In this document: positions 32,838-42,341 of the stretch, piece after piece | How positions within the stretch are numbered: the first letter of the stretch is position 1 | How the letters are laid out: every line of letters begins with the position of its first letter | NCBI GenBank assembly: GCA_963824275.1 | Contig: CAWGOT010000008.1 | Span: 310,001-374,000 of the forward strand | Source of the DNA: JANXQG01 sp963824275 | GTDB taxonomy: Bacteria; Planctomycetota; Planctomycetia; Pirellulales; Thermoguttaceae | Direction of reading: 5' to 3' | Length of the DNA stretch: 64,000 nucleotides | The notes under the pieces: generated by a model | Databases searched by the model: none | Seen by the model: the letters and a program-made list of their open reading frames with translations, nothing else | Told to the model about the DNA's origin: nothing | Made by a program: the position numbers and the translations under genes

Positions 32838-33505
32838 TTACTCCTCCACGGCGAATTCGAAAAGCACGATGCCGGCGGCAATGAAAACGACGCGAAGCCT
32901 GCCAGCAACTGCACCCATCGCCACCAGTCGGGGCCGAAATCGTGCTCGACCGCCAGCCGCGTGGCCTCCGCCGCGCCCAGCACCAGCGGGATCACCGTCG
33001 GCAGGACCAGCAGCGGCAGCAGATAGGAACTCTGCCGGCCGGTGTTGGCCACGGCGCTGAGCAGCGTGCCCACGGCGGCGATGCCCAGGTTGCCCAACAC
33101 GGCGACGGCGATGATCGGCCCGGGATGGGCCAGCAGCGGCACGTCGGTGAGGATGGCGAACAGCGGAATCAAGACGCACTCCAGCGCCGCCAGGGCGACG
33201 ACGTTCACCGTCAGTTTGGCCAGGTAAACGCAGGTCGGCGAGACGGGATAGCAAAGCAGCCCTTCCCAGCAGCCGTCTTCGCGTTCGGCGGCAAAGGAGC
33301 GGTCCAGGGCCAGCGTGCCGGCAAAGAAGATCGTCAGCCACAACAGGCCGCCCACGATCTGCCGCAGCCGTTCGGGCGGAAGGTCGGTCTGCATGGCGAA
33401 CATCATGGCCACGACCACGCCCAGCAGCAGCATGGCCGGCCAGACCCGCAGCGACCGGCACTCGCAGAGCAGGTCCTTCGAGACCATCCAGTAGAGTTTT
33501 TGCAC
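32838..33505 (-). CDS. ccmB: CcmB, membrane component of the CcmAB exporter (frame error near 32895)
   Basis: Sequence MVSKDLLCECRSLRVWPAML at the start and six hydrophobic helices, with the conserved FAAEREDGCWEGLLCYPVSP and LAKLTVNVVALAALECVLI. The GTG at 33505 is the likely start; the longer open frame upstream comes from the intergenic GAAATCC repeat. Near 32895 the frame changes and the normal ending VVFIAAGIVLFEFAVEE appears, explained by four bases lost from a CGCGCGCG tract. CcmB works with the CcmA ATPase to release holo-CcmE. Confidence 0.88.
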
Positions 33506-33550
33506 TGCGAACGGTTCAGGATGATGGGCCTTTTGTGCGAAAGCGGGGAA

Positions 33551-33714
33551 AATTCGAAATCCGAAATCCGAAATCCGAAACAAATTCGAAATTCGAAGAA
33601 GGAAATCCAAAACCCAAGGCCCTGCCCGTCATGGTGCGCGACAGCGCTGCGTTTGGACCTTCAGTTTTCAGTTTTGAATTTGTTTCGGATTTCGGATTTC
33701 GGATTTCGGATTTG
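33551..33714. repeat. Inverted repeat built of tandem GAAATCC heptamers
   Basis: The left arm (33551-33600) is a run of GAAATCC units within AATTCGAAATCCGAAATCC..., and the right arm (33675-33713) is its reverse complement, a run of TTCGGAT units. The arms are separated by about 75 bp. It separates ccmA from ccmB and extends their open frames by chance. Such GAAATCC runs look like an interspersed palindromic element. Confidence 0.75.
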
Positions 33715-33724
33715 CCGTTTGTTT

Positions 33725-34394
33725 TCATGCCGCCTTCCTCGCGGCGACTGGCAGCAGCCGGCCCTGCTGCAATCGCAGCACGCGATCGGCCAATTGGCGG
33801 GTTTTCGCCTCGTCGTGCAGGACAAAACACAAGGTCCGGCCCTGCTGCCGCAGTTCCTGGAGCAGCCCGCTCAGCCAGCGCTCGGCGTCGGCATCGAGGC
33901 CCTCGAACGGCTCGTCCAGCAAGCAGGATCGGCGGATCATGGATCAGCGCCCGGGCCAGGCTCAGCCGCTGCCGCATGCCCTTCGAGAGCACCGGCGGCG
34001 TGCGTTCGGCGTGGGCCAGCAGTCCGACGGTTTCCAGCAGCGACTCGGCGCGATCTTGCGGTCGGGCCACGTCGCACATCCGCGCGGCGAAGACCAGGTT
34101 TTCGCGGAGCGTGAGGTGCGGATACAAGCGGCTCTCGTGGGCGACCATGCCGATCAGCCGGCGGCTTTCGTGTTTTCCGGCGGTCTTCTCGCCGAACCAG
34201 CGGACCTCGCCGCTTGTGGGGCGGATCAGCGCGGCCATCGTGCGGAGCAAGGTCGTCTTGCCGGCCCCGTTCGAGCCCGTCAGCACGATGCTCTCGCCCT
34301 CCGCAACTTGCAGATCGATTTCGTCCAGGACCAGGCGGCGACCGAATCGCTTGGTCATGCGGCAGACTTCGATGGCAATGCGGGGATCAGTCAT
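33725..34394 (-). CDS. ccmA: CcmA, ABC transporter ATPase for cytochrome c maturation (frame error near 33928)
   Basis: Walker A is GSNGAGKTTLLRTMAAL (about residues 40-56). The Q-loop region is MVAHESRLYPHLTLREN, the signature is LSKGMRQRLSLARAL, and Walker B appears in the next frame as LLDEPFEGLDADAE. The H-loop CFVLHDEAKT follows. At 33928 the minus strand reads CTGCTTGCTGG where CTGCTGCTGG would give the canonical ILLLDEP, one of four identical T insertions in this cluster. The start ATG at 34394 gives MTDPRIAIEVCRMTKRFG. ATP hydrolysis by CcmAB drives release of haem-loaded CcmE. Confidence 0.92.
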
Positions 34395-34416
34395 GGCGAC
34401 GGCATTTCGTGACCGC

Positions 34417-34519
34417 GTAGGGTGGGACCAGCTCGCGTAGCGATGCCGGCCCCGATAGTTCTATCGTTTCTCGATGGTGGTGGGCCGGCGCTCGCTACGC
34501 GAGCTGGTCCCACCCTACA
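34417..34519. repeat. Long intergenic palindrome, GTAGGGTGGGACCAGCTCGCG type
   Basis: GTAGGGTGGGACCAGCTCGC (from 34417) is repeated inverted as GCGAGCTGGTCCCACCCTAC (to 34519), about 26 bp per arm, with a second smaller hairpin (GATAGTTCTATC-like) between. It lies between ccmA and ccmF and can form a very stable stem. Related to 37068-37155, which has the same GTAGGGTGGG ends. Confidence 0.8.
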
Positions 34520-34524
34520 GCCTC

Positions 34525-36579
34525 TTAGGTTATTTTTGACCGTGCATTAAACTTCGCCAGGTGCGGACGGGGAATCACGGCATGGGCCGGCGGGCGGGCT
34601 TCATCCGACTGGCGGCGCTTCCGTTCCGGCCACAAGGCGATCACGACGCCGGCCAGCCCGACCCAGCCGCCCACCCACAGCCAGCGGATCAGCGGGTGAT
34701 CGATCATCGCCAGGTGGATCTTGTTGGCATCGCTGCCGCCGCGGAGGATGACATAGAAGTCGCCGGCAAAGGTGGAATGGATCGCAACCTTCGAGCCCCA
34801 TTGGTTCTGAGGGCGATAGAGAACCTGCGACGGCCGCAGCGTATAACTGGCTCCGCCCGCTTCGGTGACCTCAAGTTGGGCCGCGACGACGACCTTCTGG
34901 CGGAGATCGTCCTCGAGCAGGTCGATATAACGGATCGTGCGGCCTTGAAACTCGACGCTTTCGCCGCGGGTCAGGGAGGGATCGCTCTCATGGCTTCCCA
35001 GCGACGAGCCGGCGATGCCGACCGCCATGCAACCGAAACCGAGGTGGATGAGGAACCCCGCGTAGCTGCGGCGATGAAGCGCAAGGGACGAAATCGTACT
35101 CATCACGCTCCGCCGTGATGGAAATGCATCACGACGGTGCGTGACGAGTACCTGGCCGTCCGCCGCAATCGCCAGACACGTCGATGCAACCAGCGCGCCC
35201 GCCAGGCCGGCAACGGCCAGACCGACGGGACTGCGAACGCCGCAAACGAGCGCCGCAAGCACGACAACGACGCCGATCGCAGCCGCAACGGCCATGAGGC
35301 GAACTCGGCCGGGCGCGGACCCGCTCCCCAGCGGATCAGCGGCACAGCCGCCACGACCGCCAGCAGGATCAGGCCCGTCGGGATCAAGACATTGTCATAG
35401 AAGGCCAGCCCTACCATGATCGGCGTTGCGGAAAAAAGCCCTGAGATCGCCCCGGCCAGCGTGCCGAGCAAGATCACGGTTGTCAAGCAGCACCAAGGCC
35501 AGAACCCCCAGCAGCACCAGGGCCTCTCGGCTCCCTAGGGCGGCCAGCGGCTTCTCGGCCGCAAGTTCCTTCTTCCGCCGCAGGATCAGCGCCGTACCGC
35601 CCACCGCAAAGGCTGCGATCCAGAAGAGAAACATCCAGCCGATGGGCGACTGGCTGAAGGCATGCAGGCTGCTGAAGATCCCGCTGCGGGTCAGAAACGT
35701 GGAAAAGTTGCAGAGTCCGAAGGTCGTGATCGCCAGGAACAAAGTCGTCTTCTTGAAAGACCCCTGCCGCCAGGTCATCAGTCCGTGGATCAATGCCGTG
35801 CCCGTGAGCCAGGGCATGAGGGAGCCGTTTTCCACGGGGTCCCAGGCCCAGTAGCCGCCCCAGCCGAGTTGTTCGTAGGCCCACTCCGCGCCCAGGAGGA
35901 TGCCGCCGCCCAGCGTGGCCCACGCGAACAGCGACCAGGGCCGCGCCTGCTCCAACCAACCTCGGTTCAGCCGGCCCGAGATCAGGGCCGCAGCCGCCAG
36001 CGCGAAGGGCACGCCCCACGCCGCATAGCCCAAAAACACGATCGGCGGATGGATCAGCATGGCCGGATGTTGCAACAAAGGACTCAGCCCTTCGCCTTTC
36101 GCCCCCGGCACCAGTGACGGTGCCATCGGATCGGCGGCAAAGATCATGATCGCCAGCAGGAAGGTGAGATAGATCATCTGCGTGCCGAAGGCCAATTCCC
36201 GCAGATCGCGAGGGCCCCGGCGGGACGTGAAGCGAAAAACCATTGCCAGCACTGCCACGAACCAGCCCCAGACCAAGAGCGATCCGGCCTGCCCTACCCA
36301 CAATGCCGACAGGCTATAGTGCCACGGCAGCAGCGGGTCGGAGTATTCGGTGACGTATTCGAAGCGGAAGTCCTTGGTTACCAGCGCGTGGCCCAACACG
36401 ACCACGACGACCGACAAGGCGGCCACCGCCGTGAACGCCGCGCCGACCGCGCTGCGGCCCAGCCCTCGGCCCTCGCTCCGCGACCCGGAGTACCCGGTGC
36501 CCCGCACGATCGCCGCAAAGGCCGCATAGCCCGCCGAGATCATCGCCGTCAGCAGGCAGAGTTGCCCGATCGAGGTCAT
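34525..36579 (-). CDS. ccmF: CcmF, haem lyase core subunit of System I (frame errors near 35285 and 35490)
   Basis: Large polytopic protein. After MTSIGQLCLLTAMISAGYAA it has the WWD-type haem-binding segment WGGYWAWDPVENGSLMPWL, with flanking HYSLSALWVGQAGSLLVWGW and MLIHPPIVFLGYA. STFLTRSGIFSSLHAF is also conserved. At 35490 minus-strand CTGCTTGAC replaces CTGCTGAC (LLTTVILLGTLAG restored), and near 35285 a GCGC unit appears lost. The C-terminal part has FLIHLGFGCMAVGIAGSS, GRTIRYIDLLEDD and FAGDFYVILRG, typical of CcmF. Its ATG overlaps the ccmE stop (ATGA). CcmF attaches haem to apocytochrome CxxCH motifs. Confidence 0.93.
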
Positions 36580-37034
36580 CGCAAGGTCTCCCCGGTCGGC
36601 CTCTTGGCGGTTTGGGCTGGTTCCTGTTTCTCGGCATCGTCTTTTTTGGCGTTGTACTTGCTTGCGCAGCGGGTAATCAGCTTGTCGCCCTGCAGCGTGC
36701 ATGAGTCTTCCAGGCGGCCTTCCACGACCACGTCCATGGTCTTGGTCGTGGTGAGATCGTCCGGCAAGGGGCCTTTGCAGACGACCGGGATCTGGCTGCC
36801 GGCCTCGCTGAGCGCGAAGCGAGCTTCCTGCCGGTCGGGCGCGATGACGAGCGAGCCGGGCACGATGGTCCCGCTGACGCGGATCCGCTGGCCGGCAACG
36901 TGAGACACGTTTTCCACGCACTCCGGCACGGTCATGTAGTATTGCCAGCTCGACGATGCGCCCAGGTAGGCCATATAGGCGGTGACGCCCGCCACGACAA
37001 CTCCGGCGATTGCCAACTTCTTACCGGTTGACAT
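36576..37034 (-). CDS. ccmE: CcmE, haem chaperone, CxxxY variant
   Basis: 152 residues. An N-terminal membrane anchor (KKLAIAGVVVAGVTAYMAYLG) is followed by an OB-fold domain (QRIRVSGTIVPGSLVIA, EARFALSEAG, IPVVCKGPLPDDL, DVVVEGRL). The haem-attachment site is at residues 123-127, CASKY, in the context LITRCASKYNAK. Classical CcmE uses HxxxY; here the histidine position is Cys, the variant known from some Desulfovibrio and archaea. The start ATG at 37034 gives MSTGKKL; an upstream in-frame ATG is part of an intergenic palindrome. First gene of the ccm operon. Confidence 0.9.
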   Translation of the reverse strand: MSTGKKLAIAGVVVAGVTAYMAYLGASSSWQYYMTVPECVENVSHVAGQRIRVSGTIVPGSLVIAPDRQEARFALSEAGSQIPVVCKGPLPDDLTTTKTMDVVVEGRLEDSCTLQGDKLITRCASKYNAKKDDAEKQEPAQTAKRPTGETLR

Positions 37035-37067
37035 TGGGGTCCGATCCTTGGGAACTTGCGGGAATCT

Positions 37068-37155
37068 GTAGGGTGGGCCGAGTGGAGCGAGTCCCACCAT
37101 TCCTTCGAGACGCGAGCGATTCATGGTGAGACTCGCTCCACTCGGCCCACCCTAC
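37068..37155. repeat. Long intergenic palindrome upstream of ccmE
   Basis: GTAGGGTGGGCCGAGTGGAG at the left is mirrored by CTCCACTCGGCCCACCCTAC at the right, with a GAGTCCCACCATT/ATGGTGAGACTCG inner stem. It lies directly upstream of ccmE and has the same ends as the palindrome at 34417-34519. Confidence 0.8.
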
Positions 37156-37157
37156 AC

Positions 37158-38085
37158 GTTATGCGGCCAAAACGACAATCTTGTGGGTGGGAACGGTAAT
37201 GACTTGCGGCGATCGTGTCAATGCGGCTTGAAAGCTGGCGTGAACTCCCTGTGGGGTTATCTGGAAAGTCCGCTCGGTTATTTTGGGGCATAGAAGCCCG
37301 AAGCGCTAGCGAGGAATACGTTTTCGGCGCTCTTTGACACCCAAGCCTCGCTTGCGCGTCGGGCTTCTATGATTGTCCGCCAGGCGGTCGTCGGCAACCT
37401 GTGCACAACCACGGCGGGGCAGCACTGGTCGAGATTTTGGCCAAAGTGGCCCAAAAACAGCTTTCGCAAAAATGTTTCGGTCATATTTTACCACCGATAA
37501 TGGAAATAGAACTCCTCACACGATGGGTTTCGCGCTGGGAAAACGGAGAAAACGAGGGAGTACGTTCTTCATGGTGTTATACCTATCGAAAGTTCGGATT
37601 GGCCAGAAACGCGCCACTTTTGCCAAAAGTGCTTTGCTGATCGTCGGTACCGTCACACGGCCCCAAAACGCAAGCGAGGAGCCGGGGCTGCGAACGTCCT
37701 ATTCCACTTCCGACTTTCATTTTCCCGCCGTCCATTTCTCTGTCGTTCCTGCCACACAACGTTTCCACCATACAATACGGATGCGGGCCTTGAAATGGGA
37801 AAATAATTTTGAGCGAGCGCTTACAACTTGGTCGCAAGGTGTTTATCCGAAACGACTTAAAAAATTTTGGAAGTGCGCGTTTTGTGTGCGCCAGCGCGAT
37901 TTACGAACAGATCTAAAGGGTGGATAGAAGATATAGGAGGATGGGTTCCAGGAAGAAGATGAAAGCGGGTGAGCCCGGTCGCTCTACGTCCGGTGGCCTA
38001 TCGCTGCGGGCGTGATCGCTTATAGCGGTTTTCTTGGAACGGGTGTAAGATGTTTATGTGTTTCGCAATTTCGTGTCACTGATGC
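37158..38085. other. Long intergenic stretch with a GAAGCCCGA hairpin and an AT-richer island
   Basis: No convincing gene. An inverted repeat spans 37289-37371 (CATAGAAGCCCGAAGCGCTAG against CTTGCGCGTCGGGCTTCTATG). From about 37430 to 37940 the sequence is visibly AT-richer than its surroundings and has only accidental open frames without recognisable protein character. It may be decayed foreign DNA or a promoter region for the small gene at 38086. Confidence 0.5.
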
Positions 38086-38343
38086 GTGGTGCAATTTCCC
38101 GTGAATATCAAGATTGTGCGAGAAGCCCTGCACAAAGAGCCCTTTGAGCCGTTCTCCATTCGGCTTGCCGATGGTCGCTCGGTCCCGGTCCCCCATCGCG
38201 ATTTCGTCGCAATTGGACGGCGGCGTGTCCACGTCATCCTCGAAGACGATAGCGGAATGACGATTGAGCCCTTCATGATTGTCTCGCTCGACACGCCCGC
38301 GAAAAAGGGCAAGTCGGGCAATGGTAAGCGCCCTGCGGATTAG
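38086..38343 (+). CDS. Small conserved hypothetical protein of planctomycete type
   Basis: 85 residues. NIKIVREALHKEPFEPFSIRLADGRS and VPHRDFVAIGRRRVHVILEDDSG match a short protein pattern, bxxLxxxPFxPFxIxLxDGRxxxVxHPDF, that I know as common in planctomycetes and some cyanobacteria. Function unknown; the beta-rich sequence and charged tail suggest a small cytoplasmic protein. The start is GTG at 38086; no strong ribosome-binding site is visible. It stands alone between intergenic repeats. Confidence 0.7.
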   Translation: MVQFPVNIKIVREALHKEPFEPFSIRLADGRSVPVPHRDFVAIGRRRVHVILEDDSGMTIEPFMIVSLDTPAKKGKSGNGKRPAD

Positions 38344-38588
38344 GCGCGCTCCGATCGACCTGGCGAGTCATCCGCCGATTGAGTTCCCGACGCGACGAAC
38401 TGTGGAGCGGGGTTGGCCTGCGCAGAAGGTGCGAACTTGGCAACTGGCGCCTTATTCTGGATTTGTTCGTGCTTGCGATGGCTGGAATGCGGTCGTTCCT
38501 AATGCCGCCGGCTTGCGTGTTCCCCTTGATTATCGAACGCCATACATTGTGGTAGTTTCCGTATTTTTCGATTAAATCGACAAACCGC

Positions 38589-38951
38589 TTGCCGGCGGGA
38601 TTTCCAGCGGCACACGGCCCTTGGATTGGATCTCATATCAGACGGCCAATTTCCGGAACACTTCCTGAACCAGAACGGAGCCATCGATTTGCCGAAATTC
38701 GACTCGTCTTGCGCGGCCAGAGCGGGGTCGCAGCGCCGGGATCGAATGGTCCGGCGGCCGCTGCCGTACCCTTGCTGATGACGATAAAGCAGGCTGCTGC
38801 CAATCACACGCGAATTTCGTTCCATCCCAACGACATCAAGAAGCTCGATCAGGCCCTGCAAGAAATCCAGGGCAAGCCGCAGCCGGAAGGCAAGCCCTCC
38901 GCCAAGCCGGGCGAAAACGCTCCACCGAAGGCGAAAGGCAGCGGAGAGTGA
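38589..38951 (+). CDS. Doubtful small open frame, possible short Lys/Pro-rich protein
   Basis: An open frame of 120 codons. Only the last 60 residues (TRISFHPNDIKKLDQALQEIQGKPQPEG and the Lys/Pro-rich end) look protein-like. The first half resembles non-coding translation, so a shorter gene starting at the internal ATG at 38778 is possible. No family is recognised and no ribosome-binding site is clear. The opposite strand also has an open frame that looks no better. Confidence 0.25.
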   Translation: MPAGFPAAHGPWIGSHIRRPISGTLPEPERSHRFAEIRLVLRGQSGVAAPGSNGPAAAAVPLLMTIKQAAANHTRISFHPNDIKKLDQALQEIQGKPQPEGKPSAKPGENAPPKAKGSGE

Positions 38952-39253
38952 GCGGCAAGGTTCGACAAAAACCCCATTTTGTCCTCCGGATGGGCGCGAC
39001 CGAGTTCTTACCGCCAACATTTTACCGGTTCTCCTTTGCCGTATCATACGACGTGTCGGATACCTTGGCAAGACAATTCAGGGAAAAGAAAATGGGGGGA
39101 AAGAAGATGGATTGAATTGTCGATTTTCCTTTCCCCCATTTTCCTTTCATTTTTCTGCTCTCCATATTTCTGTCCGATCCACTTCGGCTGCGTTACAATA
39201 ATTAAGTTCGCCCAGACTCCGACAATCGATCCGTTTCAATAAGGAGAGCTCTC

Positions 39254-39736
39254 ATGCGCTCGCGTCTTACGCCTCCTTTCGCCGCGCTCATCACCGCCAT
39301 CACTGCCGCAAGTCTATGTCACGCAGATGAACCCGTGCGTCTCATGTCGATGCTTGCCGAATGGCAGTACCCTGATTCGAAATTCAACGGCGCATCGATG
39401 GAGGACGCCGCAACGGTAAATCCTAGCGGCGAGCGAACCGTCCCGTCCGTGTTGTGCAAGACCGTGCTGACCACGAAGGACCCGATCGCCAAGGTGCTCG
39501 AGTATTACGAAACCAAGCTGAAACAGGCCGCCGCTCCCAAAACTGCCAAACCGGAAATGAAGTCCGGGAAAGAGCCCGGCCGATCGGTCATGTTCCACGA
39601 CGATTCTCAGGGCAGGCCGCTGGAAATTCACATCATCGTCGTGAATACGGAGAAGTCGTCGACGACGCTCGTCATCAGTCGGGCGAAGACGGAATCCGAG
39701 ACGCATATCGCGTGGACCCATTACTTGCGACTCTGA
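39254..39736 (+). CDS. Exported hypothetical protein
   Basis: 160 residues. The start ATG at 39254 follows AAGGAGAG. Signal peptide RLTPPFAALITAITAASLCHA. The mature part has LMSMLAEWQYPDSKFNGASM, TTKDPIAKVLEYYETKLK and VMFHDDSQGRPLEIHIIVVN. The EYYxxKL element followed by a beta strand pair is seen in several planctomycete secreted hypothetical proteins that monitor a scalar term by gene context, but I cannot name a family. No frame break. It precedes the large exported protein at 39941. Confidence 0.75.
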   Translation: MRSRLTPPFAALITAITAASLCHADEPVRLMSMLAEWQYPDSKFNGASMEDAATVNPSGERTVPSVLCKTVLTTKDPIAKVLEYYETKLKQAAAPKTAKPEMKSGKEPGRSVMFHDDSQGRPLEIHIIVVNTEKSSTTLVISRAKTESETHIAWTHYLRL

Positions 39737-39940
39737 GATTCCTCGCACCTACCTCATATCCCGTGAAGGAACCATTGTCTACCAATGGACCGGCGGCTAT
39801 GAGGAGGAGATTCCCAAGCGGAGAAAACTGTTAAGCAAGGAACTTGCGAGGGGAAAGTAATGGCCGAGGCAGATTGGAAAGCCAATCGGAACGAGTCCTT
39901 TGAGGGCTCATGTGGATGCTGAAGAAGAAGGAGCGACGCG

Positions 39941-42247
39941 ATGATACGCAATGGCACAAGCCGGCGTCTTGGATTGTGGACAACCTTGACGGCCTTGGCG
40001 CTGGCGGCGCGTAGCCTCGTCTGGGCACAGCCCGCCACGGCTGCGGACCTCAAGGGCACCGGTACAATCGCCCAGACGTTTGACGAGTTGCACGTGGCGG
40101 CGACGAAGCAAAACCCGGCGGGGGTGACCTTCGAGATCAAGCTGGACCGGAACAGCTTCCGCATGGGCGAAGTCATCCCGCTGGAACTGGCGTTCTCCAG
40201 CACGGAGAAGGAACGCTGGCAACTCGACGGCGGACTTTACGACCGCTCCGGCCGGATGTTCGAGGAATCGTATTGCCTCGATCCGGCGGACGCCGCGCAC
40301 GATCCGCTGGCCGGATTCTTCGATGACTGGGTTCGCTTCGGCGGCGGGCTCCGCGGGATGCCGATCTTGACCGGCGAGCCCCACCTGATGCACTTCGACC
40401 TCAATGAGTGGCAACGGATTGACCGGCCGGGCAAATACCGGCTCTACGTGACCTCGTCCCGCTTGACGGACCAGAGCCGGAAGCCCGAGCAGCGGAAGAC
40501 GGAGGCGATTACCTCGAACGTCCTGGCGTTCGAGGTGCTGCCGGCGGACGAAAAATGGCAGCGGGAGCAACTGGCCCAAATCGTCGCGGCCCTCGACACG
40601 GCGAAGGGCGAGGAAGCGCGGGCGGCCGCGCGGCGGCTGCGGTTCTTGGGCACGCCGGAGTCCGCCTTGGAACTGGCGCGGCATTTCAACGGCTCGGAGA
40701 ACGACGGGAACTATATGTTCGGACTGTACGGACTGCGCGACCGCACGGCGGCAATCGACGCCTTGCGCCGGCGGCTGACGGCGGCCGATCAGCCGGTGAC
40801 GGAAATGTACCTGCAGACCCTGGGGCACCTCGACACCCTGCTGGCGGATGCGACGGCACAGCCGCCGGCGCCGGCGACTGCGCCGGACGCGGCAATCGCA
40901 GCCTGGCTGGAGCGGCTAAAACGAAGGGAAGCTGCAACCAGCCAGGTCGCTGGTGAGTTGTTTCGAGCGATGGGCAAGAAGCTCGGGCGGGCCAAGGCGG
41001 TCAGCGTGATGACCCTGCTGGAGGCGCGGCGAAGTTTGTCGAAGCCCCAGCGCGAGGCGCTGCGCGCGATCCTGCCCGAGGTCTTCACGGACCTGCCGCT
41101 GGACCGGCAGTGCAATGCCTTGGAGTACCGGTGGGGCGCGATCCGATCGCCCGGCATGCTGCCCGTGCTGTTGGGACTCTACCGGCAGCCCCCCAACAGT
41201 CCACCGTCCGGCTTCGCCGACGTGCCGACGCTGGTTGATGAATGTCTGCGGCGGGCCTACGAGCTCGATCCCGATGGCGTTCGCCCGTTGGTCCTGGCCG
41301 CACTGAAAGACCCGCGGGGCAAGTTCAACTGGTCATGCATGCAATCGCTGCTGGTGTTGCCCGACCGGACGCTGCCGGAACTGGATGAGGGTTGGGTGGC
41401 GGCCCTGGAGCAGGACGATGCGAGTTCTGTGGAGAACTGGGAACTCTTCGCGCGGCTGATCGCCCGCTACGGCACGGACAAGCGGCTGCCACGGGTCAAA
41501 GCGTTCTACGGGGGGCCGGGGCGACGACAGTGCGACGTGCAGGAGAACCTGTTGGCGTATTTCCTGCGGGTTGACCCGGCCTACGGCCAGGAGCAAGTCC
41601 GATTCTGCCTGGCGGCACGCGGGAGAAACTACTCGGGGTGTTGGACCAGTTTGCTGCAAGACGTGTCCTCGCGGATCTGGACGCCGGAGCTGGAAACCGT
41701 CTGCAGCGAGGCCCTTGACGACCCGGAAGTGCAGATAGTCCAAAGCGCCGCAGCCGCCCTGGCCGTGCATGCCTCCAGCTCGGCCAAGGAGAAGATGTTC
41801 GCGGCCCTGGCGGCCCCCTGGACCCCAAAACCGGCAGGCAAGAAAGACGTCCGGCAGCCGCAGAATCCCCGCGAGGACCGCGAGTGCGCATTGGTCCACG
41901 CCCTGACCGCCGCTCGCGCTTGGTTGCTCACGGATGTGGAAATGGGCCGTGTGGAGCGGTTGCTGACTTCCGCCGAGGCCAAGCACGATCTGGCCGCGCA
42001 TCGGGAAGCGCGCCAGGGCAAGATCGCCATCCAACTCCAGGCCCTCGACAGCGGCGAGTGCCATGCGTATCTGCAGAGCGAAAACCTGGGAAGCCTCGCC
42101 GCGCTGGAGGCGAAGATGCTGCAATTCCCCCAAGGGACTGTCTTCACGCTGACGGGGAACTCTGCCGATGACCAGGACCCGGCCTGCAGTGCCCTGCGGG
42201 CCTGGGCCAAACAACAAGGGCTGATCATCGACGACGTAGTTCATTGA
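39941..42247 (+). CDS. Large exported hypothetical protein with helical (HEAT-like) region
   Basis: 768 residues, frame intact. After a signal peptide (LGLWTTLTALALAARSLVWA) a beta-rich N-terminal domain (VTFEIKLDRNSFRMGEVIPLELAFSS) resembles the intermediate-strength alpha-2-macroglobulin or BsuPI-like fold. From about residue 200 the protein is alpha-helical with HEAT-like spacing (AAARRLRFLGTPESALELARHF, LQTLGHLDTLLAD). No catalytic motif is visible. The start ATG follows AGGAGCGACGCG. It contains several intact GCGCG sites (for example near 40611 and 41061), so the GCGC errors seen elsewhere are not universal. Confidence 0.8.
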   Translation: MIRNGTSRRLGLWTTLTALALAARSLVWAQPATAADLKGTGTIAQTFDELHVAATKQNPAGVTFEIKLDRNSFRMGEVIPLELAFSSTEKERWQLDGGLYDRSGRMFEESYCLDPADAAHDPLAGFFDDWVRFGGGLRGMPILTGEPHLMHFDLNEWQRIDRPGKYRLYVTSSRLTDQSRKPEQRKTEAITSNVLAFEVLPADEKWQREQLAQIVAALDTAKGEEARAAARRLRFLGTPESALELARHFNGSENDGNYMFGLYGLRDRTAAIDALRRRLTAADQPVTEMYLQTLGHLDTLLADATAQPPAPATAPDAAIAAWLERLKRREAATSQVAGELFRAMGKKLGRAKAVSVMTLLEARRSLSKPQREALRAILPEVFTDLPLDRQCNALEYRWGAIRSPGMLPVLLGLYRQPPNSPPSGFADVPTLVDECLRRAYELDPDGVRPLVLAALKDPRGKFNWSCMQSLLVLPDRTLPELDEGWVAALEQDDASSVENWELFARLIARYGTDKRLPRVKAFYGGPGRRQCDVQENLLAYFLRVDPAYGQEQVRFCLAARGRNYSGCWTSLLQDVSSRIWTPELETVCSEALDDPEVQIVQSAAAALAVHASSSAKEKMFAALAAPWTPKPAGKKDVRQPQNPREDRECALVHALTAARAWLLTDVEMGRVERLLTSAEAKHDLAAHREARQGKIAIQLQALDSGECHAYLQSENLGSLAALEAKMLQFPQGTVFTLTGNSADDQDPACSALRAWAKQQGLIIDDVVH

Positions 42248-42341
42248 CATTTCCGGGCTGGCTGGTTATTCTACCCTGGGACTCTGGGGCTTGCCGCGTG
42301 GCGAGATCGTGGAGTCTCTTCCCGGATAGGAGACACGAGAC

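Noticed and set aside
37373..37927. Open frame of 184 codons in the AT-richer spacer
   Set aside because: No family, no ribosome-binding site, and begins inside an intergenic palindrome.
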